Of a DNA stretch of 64,000 bases, positions 33,869 through 46,579 are shown piece after piece. Within the stretch, counting starts at the first letter, position 1; every line of letters starts with the position of its first letter. Below the pieces are notes generated by a model. The model saw nothing but the letters and a program-made list of their open reading frames with translations. It searched no databases and had not been told where the DNA came from. This DNA comes from Sphagnum compactum (taxonomy: Eukaryota > Bryophyta > Sphagnopsida > Sphagnales). The stretch lies in NCBI GenBank assembly GCA_965153455.1, contig OZ234496.1, positions 13,756,304 through 13,820,303 on the forward strand, read 5' to 3'. Made by a program: the position numbers and the translations under genes.

Positions 33869-36800
33869 TTAGTTATTTCTTTTTTGGGATTTTTGGGATT
33901 TGGGTTTCAGGACCTGGACACACAGACAGACACATTGTTTCCCAACTGCCCAAGATGGGCCGGTTCCGGCGTAATGTTAAAACGCAGAACGTCTTGTGAC
34001 ACACAGACGGACAGACACCATGTTAGCTTTTATATATAGGATGCAAGAAGAGAGTCACACACTTTTCAAGAGGAATCAACACCTCATTGATCCTGTAGTC
34101 ATAAGCTAGAAGGTACATCCTCTTCCCAAGTTGTTTGAATCATTTCTAGTGCTTGGAGGGGGTTAGGCACAATAGTTTCTCTCCTTCATTTCACTATTTT
34201 GTAAGCAACCATATTGTTGCAATTGTAGTTTTCTTATGCATCACAAATATTGCATGGCCTAACAACCATGAATTCAATTCTATCTTGCTCTCTTTCTAAA
34301 TTGGACGAAGGAGGAATAGTCTCAAACTATTGTTGTAAGGGGTTTTGTTTGCTTTGAAGAAGGTTCTTCAATTGCACATTTTTCTTTCAAAGAAATGGAA
34401 GATTGAGTGTAAGTATGATTGTGCAGCAAACTACAAAAGTTGTTAACCTTTAATTGGATAGTGTAAAAATTTTAGTGCAATTCTTTGCTCCCCAAATCCA
34501 TGTTTCAATTGTGTTGCTATACTTTGAAACTCATATTGATAAATTTTCATCTAAGAGCATCTTCACCACTACTTAGAATGCAACCCTACAAAAGTATTTT
34601 TCACATCCAAGTTTAGTTATTTACTTTTCTACAACCCCACCCATAAAACTGAAACTAGGACTTCAAATATGTTGGAACTACTAATAGCAAACCATATGAA
34701 CAATATATGTTGCAAGTTATGAACTGTTGTCAAACATCTTTGCTGGTGGTGGCAAGTGTCCTCCAAATGGTAGGGCAAATACCCATTCTATTGCATCAAT
34801 GTGTGCCCTTTCAATTGTAGGCTAGTGACCAAATTTATTGAATGTGTTTTTTTTTTCTAGAATGAACAATCCACTACATACATGGAGCAAATAAAATGTT
34901 GAATAGTTTACACCTTGCTTTTGTTGTTTCTAGCAAAACAGGACCACCATGTCGTATCATTTTCTTAAAAATCTTCTAACATCATTTGTTTGTGGTCAAT
35001 CTCTAGAATTGGAAGCAACTCAGACATAAGAATGCATTCACCTTAAATTCCATTAAATGTTCTTAATCTTGACAAGCTTGATCTCCACTTTGGTATATTT
35101 ATATTGTGTTGGGATCACCTGTGCAAGTTAGTTGAGGAGCCAACCTAATGAACACTCTAAGGACCTTAATTACAAGCAGTTGTTGATTTCAAAAACCCTC
35201 ATGTTATTTTATTACTCACTCACATGTACTTGTGACAAGTATACATATGGTTGTTCAAACTACATGGGATTTTTTACAAGATCTTTTGCAATTTAGAAAA
35301 CATACTTTTACTGAAATAGGATGAGAGTTTGTTGACCAACATGAGAAGTGCACGAAGAGACAAAACCTTTGGCTGATAATATTTCATGCATTTCCCTCTC
35401 TTGGTCATCTGTAGTGGGTATGGATACATAATCCTTGACTCATGATGTTGGCAAATGTCCAAAAGAATAGTAAACCAAAAAGTTCAAATAATATTGTTAC
35501 TTAAGTTGCAACAAGCTTGTGATTGTATGCTTCATTTCATTTTAGCTTATCCATTTGCTTACGTAGCCTTGTACAAGCAAACATTTAAGCCTAAGGCATA
35601 GAGAAGCCTACATAGAAGGTAGTGGAACAACATTACTATGACTTTGAAGATGACTATAACATAGCAGACAATGTCAGTTGGAAGTAACTCATAATAAGGA
35701 GGTTCACAAACCATCAAAAAAGTTGTCACTAATTTGCTATATATGTGAAAAGGTTTGTATATTCAATGGCAGCTCATGCCAAGAACAGAAACAATCTCCT
35801 TTTAATTATGTCAAACAAATTTGCTATTGATGTGAAACAACCAAATTTTTGTTCTAAACCAAGGGCACCTTGGTGCTAATACAAAAAAAAAGAAAAAACA
35901 TAATGTATAACACAAGAATGTGATAGCTCTCATATGCATAACAAACAAGTTGTTCATCTAAAGGTAAAATTTGCACAATCCATGATGTTGTCACAAGTTC
36001 TAAAAAGTCAACCCTAGACACCAAGTAAGAATTGGAATAATAATAGGAATAATAAATGCAAAGATGCCATTTTACATCATACACAATATATGATTCAAAT
36101 AGACCAACAATGAAAAACTTACCAATCGACACCATCCAACTACTAACTAACATCATAAATGTAAAACACTTATTATATTTGTATGCAAATGTTATGCAAC
36201 AACTAAATAATTTTTGTGGACTTTTCACAATAACATATGTAGCCAATATGACATTTGGATTCAACCCAAAAAAAATTATTTACAATGTGCCACAAATGTG
36301 ATCACATTTGCATCACAACATAAACAATAAAACTATATCTCCATTCCCCAAACACTTGCATTCAAACACACTATAAAAATAAAATGGTAGATTGTTAGTG
36401 GTAGTGCATAGTAATGCGAAGCCCTAGTGAGTTACATGTTGGAGAATGATAATATTGTGTCCCAATTTTGAAACGAGGATTTGAAAGATCTTGGGAAAAC
36501 ACTTTTGAGATGTAATTCCCATGGCCGTTATAGAATATACTATAAGGGCAATATTGCCTTCTCTAAGGAATTTAAGTTGTGGTGGGTCCTGTGAGTCCAT
36601 GTGAACCCATGAAATCCATTAGGCTCAAATTTATGTCAAACAACTACTGGTTGTTTTACGTAAATTTAAATTATAAAATTTTCAACTTGAATTGTAAACT
36701 TGTCTTAGTCTTGGCTAGAGGATTTTTTTTCCAACTTTGTGAAATTAAAAAATAGGAATTTTTTTTCAAGAAATTAACAAAATTAGTTGAATTTATAAAA

Positions 36801-39800
36801 GTAAAAATGTTCCCAAAAAAATCATTCTTTTGGTGAAAAAAAACAAAAAAGCTAACAATTTTATCTTCCATTGGACTCAAAACCATATTAAGAATCACGA
36901 GGAAACATAACATTAATTGTGAGGTTAGAAGTCATGAAATCATGGTTGAAATGTACTTTACTTTTTGTTGGATTTGCAATGTAGTTCCTATATGAACTTC
37001 TTTTGTGTTAGAATTTGTTGCCAACCTACATTCATTGGCTTAAGTTTGTCACCCACATTTATGTAACAATTACACTTTCACATATTTAAGGCATTCGTAA
37101 CCATGCAACAACACCCAAAAAAGATAATTGCTAATGTCAACTTATAATGGCCAAAACTATAGCCAGTAAAATTGCCACTCAAACAAAATCTCAACATAAC
37201 TTGTATACATTTCACTCCAATTGTAGCCATCCTATTCACACTTGGATCTTGAAAAAAAAGGGTTGAACACAATTGTTTTCTTGTTTACCATTTCTTGGTT
37301 TTCAATCATGAACTCTCATTTGATCATGTTTTTGAACTTGTTTTCCCACAATGATGGTACATGTATAGAAATAAGTTCATTTGCAAATAATCTTTTTCAA
37401 ATTGTATACCTCAATAATTTTTCTAGGATCGTGTAGTCATACCACATGTCAATAGGTTGTAATAGATTTTGCACCAATAATTTTCCTTTATTGAAATCAT
37501 AGTACATCTCAAATCTAATTTCCAAAATTTTAGTTTTGCAATGCTACATCTTAATTATTATCTTTTAATCATGCTCTAATTGAAGTATAGTAAAATGAAC
37601 AAATCAAGGATGGCTTGTGCATGAGTGTAAAGCCTATGCTTGGAGCTTTGAGCTTGAAACTTAAAACTTAATATGATTTTAATCCACCTACATGGATGAA
37701 TATGTCCATAAATGAATGTCATTTTTGCATGGATGAATTTCATTTATTATTTGAATTAAATAAATAAATCATTACTTGGACAACAAATGAGGATGCATAT
37801 AAATATTTTTGACTTTATTTATCTTCTAATCATGGATGAATTTCATTAAAATATGATGATGAGACCAAAATAATTTTAAAATTTTTGTTTAAGAAATCAT
37901 TTTCATGAACAATGTTAAGCAATTTAAGAAATATTGTTATGGAATGAGTGTCACATCCCCCTAGCCAATAGTTGTCAACATTATTATATATTTGCTTCAT
38001 GGAAAACTGGGGTGTTTGGAAAATAAATATTAATTAAAAAATCCCATTGTTATCCATGATAGTAGGTTGTTTGAAAAAAGCTAATTAAATTGCCTAAAAC
38101 CAAATTTTTGTTTAACAACATTGGTTAAATTAAAAAAACATTATGGCACCTTCGACAAAAAATTGAAAAAAAAAACCCCATTGTTGCCAATGACATTTAT
38201 AAATAGGTTTGAAAGAAGTTGTGGCACCTTTAAAGGAAGGGGAGGAAATTCAATGTCGTCATTGGGTCATTGTGCCCATGAAAAAAAAAATTAATCAAAA
38301 AAAATAAAATGACCATGGGGTGGATGTTAGCATAATAATGGTAATATAATTAAGACATTTTGAAAATAATGGCATTTTAAATCAAAGCCATGAAATACAT
38401 CTATAATGGAATTTACATTATATTATTCAACAAATGTTATATCATATATAATTAGATTGTGTTTCATGAAGCTTTAGTTAATTAAAATTATGGGGGAAAA
38501 AATAATCCATAAAATTTAAGATAAAATAAAATATTCATCCATAATTATGATGGAATTTCTATTTATTAAAAACATGTAAATGCAATTAATTTTTTTCATC
38601 CATACATTAGATGAATGCTTACATTCATCACCATGTTTGGTTTTAGGTTTATTGGTACAACATTCATTTTGCAGTTAAATTCTTGAGTTTTATTTGCATG
38701 TGTATAAAAGAAAAGACATTTAACCATCCCAAGTTCCAATTATAGGCCCTAGGCTTAGGCTCTAGGCTCATGTTGTAACTTGCCTATGAACAAATCAAGT
38801 ATGTATATCTTTTAGAACTTCAAGCCATTCATATAATTACAACCAATGTTCTTTCTTAAAAGAACTGGTCTAAGGTTTGACATTTAAAATTTATTTGGAG
38901 TTTTTTTGGGTGGGAGTTTGAACTTAGTTGTTCCAATTCAAAAACCTCCAAACTTCGTTCAAAAAATGAGTCTCTAATTCCATTTACACATTTACCAATG
39001 CTAGAGATTGTATGAATACAAAGTTTACAACAAACAAAAGAAGGTGTTTATGTTCGTACAAAGTTTAATAACTAAATTAAATTAATATTTGACTATAAAT
39101 TGTAGTTTATTTATCAACTTTTGAAAAAGAATAAGCTTGCCTACTAAAAAACATGACCTTGTGTTCAAGAATGTTTTTTCATGGATTTAGTTTTAGTTTT
39201 AAATCTAGCAAAAGACTAGTTCCATAGTTCAATTTTTATGTCGATTCCAATAATAGGGTGTCAACTTGGGTTTGAGTCACAAGGACCTGAACTTGGACCC
39301 TTGGTTTTAGCATTGCAAATTAAATACTTGGACCCTTGGTGAGGGCAAGTAGTTGATGAAGGCCTAGATTTAATGATTTGGTGTTTACTTGGTGAAGGCA
39401 AGTAGTTGATGAAGGCCTAGATGTAGCAACTCAGCAATCCACTTCCTTGTTTGTAATGTGCACCTTGTTTGCTATGATTCTAGAATCAAAAAGCATAATT
39501 TGTTTTTTGTATTTTTTTCCCATGGAGACAAACCAAATGTTTGTTTTTTTGTATGATTTTGTGGGTCTTATACATGACTTTCATCATCTGAATTGTGATT
39601 TAGTATTGAGAAATTTGTTGCTGTGTTTTTAAAACTAAAATTGAACATTTCATTCATGATTCTTCTTTAGTCACGCATAATCACCTTGTGTCCTTCACTG
39701 GTCTTCACACTTTTAATTAAAATAAAAAATTCAAATAAATATATGATGTTAAAATTTAATGCAAACATAAAATTTTAATTAATTTTAGGGTGGATTAAAT

Positions 39801-40013
39801 ATATGAAGACAAGAAATTTGAATATTAATAAGGTGAGAAAAATAAAGTTCCGTCATATAATACTCCCAAAACAATACCTTGTTTGGTGCACATAGTGCAG
39901 AGGAAAAAATGACCAATGTGAAACTTATAAGTTTTCACACTTTTCCCATTACTAATTAATCATCCAATTTGAGTATTATTAATTATATCCACCTATTTGG
40001 AAGGTAATTTGTT
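33869..40013. other. AT-rich gene-poor DNA
   Basis: No gene is supported. Near its start, CACACAGACAGACAC and CACACAGACGGACAGACAC lie on either side of a GC-richer 60-bp block (33918-34020). The longest open frame is a 136-codon minus frame at 35854-36264, rich in Tyr, Ile, Phe and Val, without a recognised motif. Confidence 0.5.
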
Positions 40014-40424
40014 TTGTTTTGTTTGTCATGTTGAAATCTTGAAAACCATGGCACTCTTCATCATGCTTTTGGTGGTGTTGAAAAGCTATTGATGAGTAGA
40101 GGTGCATGGAGGTGGTTTGGTAGCGTTTAGACCTATGGTGTAAAAGCTATTAATATTGAACAAAAAACTCCAAAGAAAATTCAACAAAATTAGAACTAAA
40201 TATTTGAGGAAAATTGGGGCAAGCTCTTGATATTGTTGGAAAGCCCTTGATGAGTGGATCTCTTGGAGGTGTTTTCATAATTTTTAGACCTAAGATGGGG
40301 GAGATATTGAATTTTGAATAACTTTCATCATTAGAAATTATTTTAAATTTTAAAATAGGTTTTTTCATAATTGAGCTCTATCATCAAGGTCTTGTTCACA
40401 CTTGGGCCATGGGAATTAGTCACA
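40014..40424 (+). repeat. Dispersed repeat family B, copy 2
   Basis: This is the more AT-rich partner of 13379-13725, with the same order of words and the same closing GTTCACACTTGGGCCA. It sits in gene-free DNA. The extra length comes from small AT-rich insertions. Confidence 0.7.
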
Positions 40425-42182
40425 CTAATCAATTATTATTTGAAGTACTAATGGCAAGGTACATTTTATTGTTAAAGATAATAAAGGTGGGCAATAAAGG
40501 TGGGCCATTGGGGCATTTTGCCTTATGGATAATAAACCTAGGAGCCAAACTTTTGTTTTCCTAGTTTTGGAGCAAAAGCTAGTTTCGCTCCCCAATTTTT
40601 CATCATGTTCAAATTTTCCTTACTTTTGTCATTTGATTGCTTGTTTTGCCAAATTTGGCTATTTTTGTGCCCAATTCAGAAACTTTACAGATAACTTTAT
40701 AGTATTGCATTAAAATATGTAAACTTACATAATTGATAGCCAAACTTATTAAATGTACAATGAAAAGAATAAGGTTAATTTAATAGCATTGTCTAATTGT
40801 CAACAAAAACACAAATGTGATATATAAACTTGGGCAAATGATTTTTTTTTAATGCAACTATGTTTTTGTCCCTTGTTACAAATTGACTTCTTCCCAAGGG
40901 GGAAGGGGAGGGGTGGCTCAAAGTGTATTTGCAAAATGGGTTTGGGATGCCATCAATCACAAGTCTATGTTCAACATGGAGCACTTCCCTTCAAAGTTCA
41001 TATGGAACTTAGTGTGGCCATCTAGTTAGCTTGCATTCATATGAATACAAAGTCCAAAGTATGAATAGAAAAATACTTGAATATGTGTGGCAATTTGGAG
41101 ATTTAACACATTTGAACAACTCTTTCCACCGACATTTTTGAAACCTAAGTCCAACCATATAAGTTAAAGGCTTTTTGACTTTGCAAACTTTCACTACTTT
41201 TTGAGCTTGGCTAAAACATGTTGGAATGGTGATAGTCCTTTCCCACGCGATAGTTTTCCAATCAAAATTCATTCACCCCTTTTTTAAAAGCATAATAAAA
41301 GGTGGGGTACCCAACTTTGAATTAGGGTTTAGATTTGGAAAATGGCTCTTGCAAGAAACCAACCAAATCTTGTTCCAAAATTGACACATATTTTAATTTT
41401 CACATCTTTTTGCTTCGTATGTATATCACCCCCAAAGGAAAACCATTTAAGAAATGCTAAAACTTGTAACTGAAAACTTGATTTTCATATGCAACCAAAG
41501 CTTATATCTAATGTTTGCTTGTTTCATGGAGGTTTTACATCCATCCTTAGGCTTTTCATTCCATAGATATACATGCATTATATTCAAAGGAACTACTTAA
41601 ATTAATATAAACAAAATTATATATAAATTATAATACAAGTAATAGAATTGTCAAAAGGCTCTTCCAAAATATAAGCCTTTTCAAGGCCATTTTGAACCAA
41701 AAATGCAAAAAGCTTGTGATAATTTCATTTTTTTTGTTTCAAAATTTTTTTTGCTTAAGAAAGTCATTGACCCAAGAAGCATCCCCTCTAATTTCTAAAA
41801 CCGGAACTTTCTTGTTCTCGATACCCAAGGTTCTAGGTCCCCACCATCCTCCCCGCCATCCCCCCAAAAAAAACTTATTCCTAGTAGTAGTACCCCACCG
41901 AGCTAGTAGTTCCCACCATCTTCGGACACGCTCTCCATGTTTGTGAAGTATATAACTCGCATCTAATATATACGGAATGGCATATGCTTTATAATTGGAC
42001 CCGGTAATGTAATGTCGTGTTGTTTGGGGTTCTCTTGAGCCTTTTTCAATGACAATTTTTTTTTACGCTCTCGGAGGCATGGCATCCATGGAGTTGAACT
42101 CCATTGGCCATTGCCGACCGGAAGTTCTGGGGTCATACCAAGTCAATAAATATTCATGGGTGCGGAGGAGGGTGGGTAGGTA
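40425..42182. other. No gene recognised
   Basis: AT-rich sequence. It includes a small inverted repeat, ATGGAGTTGAACTCCAT, near 42089. No motif-bearing frame was found. Confidence 0.5.
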
Positions 42183-42201
42183 GGGGGGGGGGGGGGGGGG
42201 G
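42183..42201. repeat. Poly-G tract (19 G)
   Basis: An uninterrupted G run preceded by GGAGGAGGGTGGGTAGGTA. Together they make a G-quadruplex-prone stretch in AT-rich DNA. Confidence 0.95.
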
Positions 42202-42869
42202 ACATGGCCATTTTTAAGAGAAAATTCTCCTTCGGAGAAAGTATTACGCCTAGACCTAGTAACATATGGAAATAGTTGCGAACATTATTACCATGTTTGC
42301 TTGGAGTAGTTATGTACCAATTGCTATGTATTTGGATTTGAAAACATGACCTTCTATATTTTTACACATTTAAAAACCAATTTTTTTGAAATAGGCATGC
42401 CAATAATGCTCTCTTGACCTCTTGTTCTAAGAGGGGTGTGTCACACCGTGGCCTTGCCATTTACATAAAAAAGTATCTTAAGGCAAAAGAAGAACTATGA
42501 AAACTCAAGTATTTCACCATGCAAAAATATAATCTTCAAAAAATCCTCTAGTAAAAGAAACAAAAATCTTTCACGATATTATAACTCTATTATAACTAAT
42601 CTCAAGTTTCAACACAAGCCAAAATATCATCTTTCACAAATCCTCATATAAAAATAGACCTCTTACCTAAGGGGCCCAAAATCCCTTAAGTTACTATACT
42701 CTATAATGAATCTCTAAACACAATATCCTTGCCTACCAAGGCCAGGCCGACAAAAATCAGAGAATTGGTTTTGATATGTAACTCTGGTGCTAAAAAAAAT
42801 CAAAGAACTGGTAAAAATGCCTTCTACAATATTACTGGATATTTGTAAATTTTTTTTTTCCCATGAAAA

Positions 42870-42900
42870 CCATCCATTCATCCATCCATCCATCCATCTG
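42870..42900. repeat. CATC microsatellite
   Basis: About six CATC-type units (CCATTCATCCATCCATCCATCCATC). The minus-strand frames crossing it are repeat-encoded. Confidence 0.9.
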
Positions 42901-43180
42901 TTCTCCAAGGGTTTTCAAAGAATTTGGAACTAGAGGTTTTTTCCCAGTATGGAGGCAGTTTCCAGTTTTGAAGAATTTTCTGGTTGTGGTTTTTAAAAAA
43001 TAAACTAGAACTTTCTCAATTCCGGCCTTGGTTCCACACATGAATGGAACTACGAATCTGGTATGGGTTCAATTCTTGAAAATAATTCCAGTTCTGGTTT
43101 AGGGTTTAGAATCTGTCTGCCTCTTAGGCCATGTTCTCTAGTATGTGAATTTTTTGTACTGTATGTGAAGGGGCACGTTA

Positions 43181-43541
43181 AAGTTATCCATAAAGCCAGG
43201 CGATTAGGGGGCGAGAACAGCCAGTTTCGGCATAATAGGGCATCAATGCGTAACTGGGAATGAAATTTTACAAAACGAAATAACTGGGACCCAACCTAGT
43301 TTTTTCCACCAATTTCGGTGGTAAATTCGGTTTCATCCCTCTTTCGACGTTTTCCTGAGCGCCTCCACTGCTGCTACCTATATTTTCACTGCTCCTACCT
43401 TTATAACTACTATAATTACTCTTGCACCTTGTGCATTAAATGCCGAGTTTCAACATTTCATTTTGAGATGTACTCAAATTTCCTTGCTTTTTGGATACCA
43501 CTGAAAGATGGGATAGGGGGTGAAAGAGAGGGTGACTTTAC
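43181..43541 (+). repeat. Dispersed repeat family A, copy 2
   Basis: It aligns along its full length with 46011-46376, sharing GGCGATTAGGG, GGGCATCAA, TTTTACAAAAC, AAATAACTGGGA.CCAA, GAGCGCCTCCACTGCTGCTAC, GAAAGATGGGATAGGGGG and GAGAGGGTGACTTTAC. Partial similarity continues to the copy inside the hAT element at 12082-12329. No coding frame is conserved among copies. Confidence 0.9.
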
Positions 43542-44523
43542 GGATAACTTTATTACCTTCAGTAAAATTTCTGTTGCAACACATTAATAATAAAATATTA
43601 TTTTGGAACTTGTTTTAGTTAATTAAAAGTGTTGTTTGTTTGAGTTTGAGATCAAAATAGTTACAAATGACATTTTTAGTCCACTGAGACAACTCACAAA
43701 ATATTTAGTCGTAGCAGGTCCTTAGTCCATACCATACCCATGGTAATGAGCACCGACAAAGATGATGACAATTTGTCACATCGCATATAAATGTCCCTTG
43801 CTTGCCCTCCCAAGACCTATGGACTGTTGAGAGGATGAGGGAAAATCACCTGCATTGCCTCTGGCCCATCTTGTGTTGGATGTTTGTGATGAATTAAATG
43901 GATGACATGCATATAGTGATTTGGTCTCTGAAGTAGCCAAAAAAACTATGCATAGTTGACATAAATCACCTATGGCAATTTCTAAATGGATTTCCAAACT
44001 TATTGGATGATTTGAAAAGGTTAAATATGCATGTCATCCAATTACTTCATCACAAATACATCCTCCCATAGGCTCTAGGCAAGTTATTGAATACAACCAC
44101 CACCCCCCCCACTTTTCTATTTGGGAGCCCAATGTTACCCCAATAGAAAAACCAATGAATGGGTAGACAAAACTTTCATTGGAAAATGGGAAGATTTTCC
44201 CATAATTTCATCACATTTAGTGTGTTCAAGGTATTGACATCTGTTCCATAGGTCTTCATTTACCCTAAACCCTAAACCTACCTGAATTAAAAGACACCAA
44301 AACCCATTACATTAATGTATGTCTGTATGCTGCCCAGGCAAGTGGCATCATCTCATATGACCTAGGTACCTACCATTTTTACCATAACTACCTACCTACC
44401 TACCAGTGCCATTATGGCTCTAAATATCTGCCCTCATAACCCTAGGCTAGTAGTAGGTACCTAGTAGTAGGCCTGGGTTTAGGGATCCTTTCTTTCACCT
44501 GATATCTGACCATTCCCCCCCTT

Positions 44524-44545
44524 CCCCCCCCCCCCCCCGGGGCCC
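44524..44545. repeat. Poly-C tract with CCCCGGGGCCC palindrome
   Basis: Fifteen C followed by GGGGCCC give a self-complementary junction. Shorter C runs lie just upstream and near 44105. Confidence 0.9.
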
Positions 44546-44979
44546 GAATGGCCCACAATGGGGTCATTTTTCTTGGACTTGTAGGGTACTCCTTTTCTCC
44601 TGACCAATAAGTTAGTGTGACCATGATGACCTTCTATTTATCTTTCCAACCACCCAAATATTATATTATATTATATTGTATTATTATTATGGTAGTACAG
44701 GGGCAGCTTCAACACAAGTCTGTCAATTAAATAATTAATTAATTATGAAGATTCCATTCAGAAAATTCCTATTCTAGAATATTTCCCAAAAAAATAAAAT
44801 CCTTTTCCTTCACAAAATTTTGTTCGTCAAAAAAAAACTACTTAAATTTTTTTAATAACATTCTTTCTACAAATAATAAAATTAGTGTGGAAGCTGCCGA
44901 GCTACTAATGAAAATGGTAGTCGAAGCTAAGCCTGACTCCAACCTCTCTTTCCTACCAAAACTATAATTTAAGGGGGTG

Positions 44980-45450
44980 TATGGAAGGCACTTGGTGGGT
45001 ACTAAGAACATATAGATGCATGTATCCGGTTAATACCACAGTACCAGTGTTTGACTTTTATGGAGAACCTCCGGTTCTAACTTTTTTATATATTAAAAAA
45101 ATTAGAACAGTTTTAATCCTACAAAAAAAATTGGAAGCCAGTTCTTGGTCAGGTTGTGGTAACCCTGCCTGAAATCGGTGGTTAAGAGTCAGTTAACCTC
45201 CAGTTAGCTCCCTATTCCAAACTTATCCCTCCCCTCCCGCCCACCCCAAATTGATTTTCAAAAATTTGTATTGTAATTCTGGTTGCAGAACTGGGTCCGG
45301 TTATAGACCCAGTTTTGGTTCCAATTCCAAAATCAGATCCAACATCAGACCCAATTCTTGTTCAATTATCAGAACCAACTGGTCGGTTCTACGTTCTAAC
45401 TGGCCAAACTGGGTAACCACCCAACACTGGTTAGTGCATAACCCTAAAAA
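44980..45450. repeat. Region rich in short GAACCGGTTC/CAGTTCTGG-type motifs
   Basis: Words such as CCGGTTCTAAC, AGAACTGG, CCAGTTTTGGTTCC, AGAACCAACTGGTCGGTTC and AACTGGCCAAACTGGGTAACC recur in both orientations. A similar density lies at 42765-43090. Both clusters sit upstream of a family A core. The pattern looks like subterminal transposase-binding repeats of a non-autonomous DNA element, but I could not find terminal repeats or a target duplication. Confidence 0.4.
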
Positions 45451-46010
45451 GACCCTGGTCATAATGGGCTCGCCAGGAGCCATAATTGGCAGTTCCCCGC
45501 CCCTTGGGTCTTCTTTAGTGTGTGGTAAAGTCAAGTGGGGTGTATTAAGCACCTTTATCAAGCTCATTAAATCGCTGAATCGTCCCCCCTTGCCGATTCT
45601 GGTACCCTCCTACCACCTGCCCCCACGCTCACCACTGTGGGGTGCCTGCCTATAATACCAGAAAGTGGGCCATCCAGGGTAGATTCTGGGTCCTAGCATG
45701 CCCCTGGGACCTGGGCTCACCCTAAGGGGCCCTCGCCCGGTGACTTTCTGGGAACCGGAATCTGCCCTGGGAAGCCCGCCGTTAGCTAGAATCAAATAAT
45801 CACACCTAAGCTTTTGGATCAAAATAAAACATTCTGCCACTATGACCCCCTTAAATTAGTGGTCCACAAACTTGAGGTGATGAGCACTATGGTTGAGCAA
45901 CATATAAAAGCAACCCATAGTATTATATACATGTAAGCAATAACAAACACATGGTAGGTTCCGAAAAACCATTAGATTTCCGAAAAATCATCAAATTTAA
46001 TTTTAATAAT
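45451..46010. other. GC-richer stretch, no gene recognised
   Basis: About 350 bp (45450-45800) is clearly more GC-rich than its surroundings. It has overlapping frames on both strands (45251-45655 plus, 45610-45840 minus), none with a family signature. Confidence 0.4.
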
Positions 46011-46376
46011 AGAGTTACCCACAAAGTCACGCGATTAGGGAGCAAGAATGGCCAGTTTGGGCATATTAGGGCATCAAACAGGTAACCGGGAATGAAAATT
46101 TTACAAAACAAAATAACTGGGATCCAAACTAGTTTTCCACCAATTTTGGTGGTAATAAACTGAGTTTCATCTTGTCTTTCCTTTTTCTTGAGCGCCTCCA
46201 CTGCTGCTACATATATCTTTCACTGCTCCTACCTGTACAACTACTATCACTACTCTCGAACCTTGTCCATTAAATTCTGAGTTTCAGCATTTCATTCTGA
46301 GGTTTATTAAAATTTCCTTACTTTGCAGATATCACTGAAAGATGGGATAGGGGGTGAAAGAGAGGGTGACTTTACA
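46011..46376 (+). repeat. Dispersed repeat family A, copy 3
   Basis: Closest to copy 2 (43181-43541), 2.8 kb away in the same orientation, with the same start (GTTACCCA.AAAG.CA) and end (GGGTGACTTTAC). It lies about 250 bp upstream of the CYSTM gene region. Confidence 0.9.
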
Positions 46377-46579
46377 GGACTTTTTCTTGCTACATGTTCC
46401 TATGGATGATTACCACTTTGGCCTTCTTCTTTTTTTAAATTCCTAAAACAAAACAAAAAAAACAGAGATTCTTGTTACATTGAATTTTTTTTAAAAAATT
46501 TGCTGTGGGTGTATTTTATTAATTAAAAAAAGGCAGAAATGGCAGAATGGCAGAATTTGTCGTCCTCTCGAAGGCTCAG

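Noticed and set aside
33432-34039. Phe-rich and Pro-rich frames over the T-rich and C-rich tracts
   Set aside because: They are direct translations of simple sequence, not genes.
35854-36264. 136-codon minus-strand open frame
   Set aside because: It is long for AT-rich DNA but its composition is Tyr/Phe/Ile/Val-driven. No motif, splice structure or neighbour supports it.
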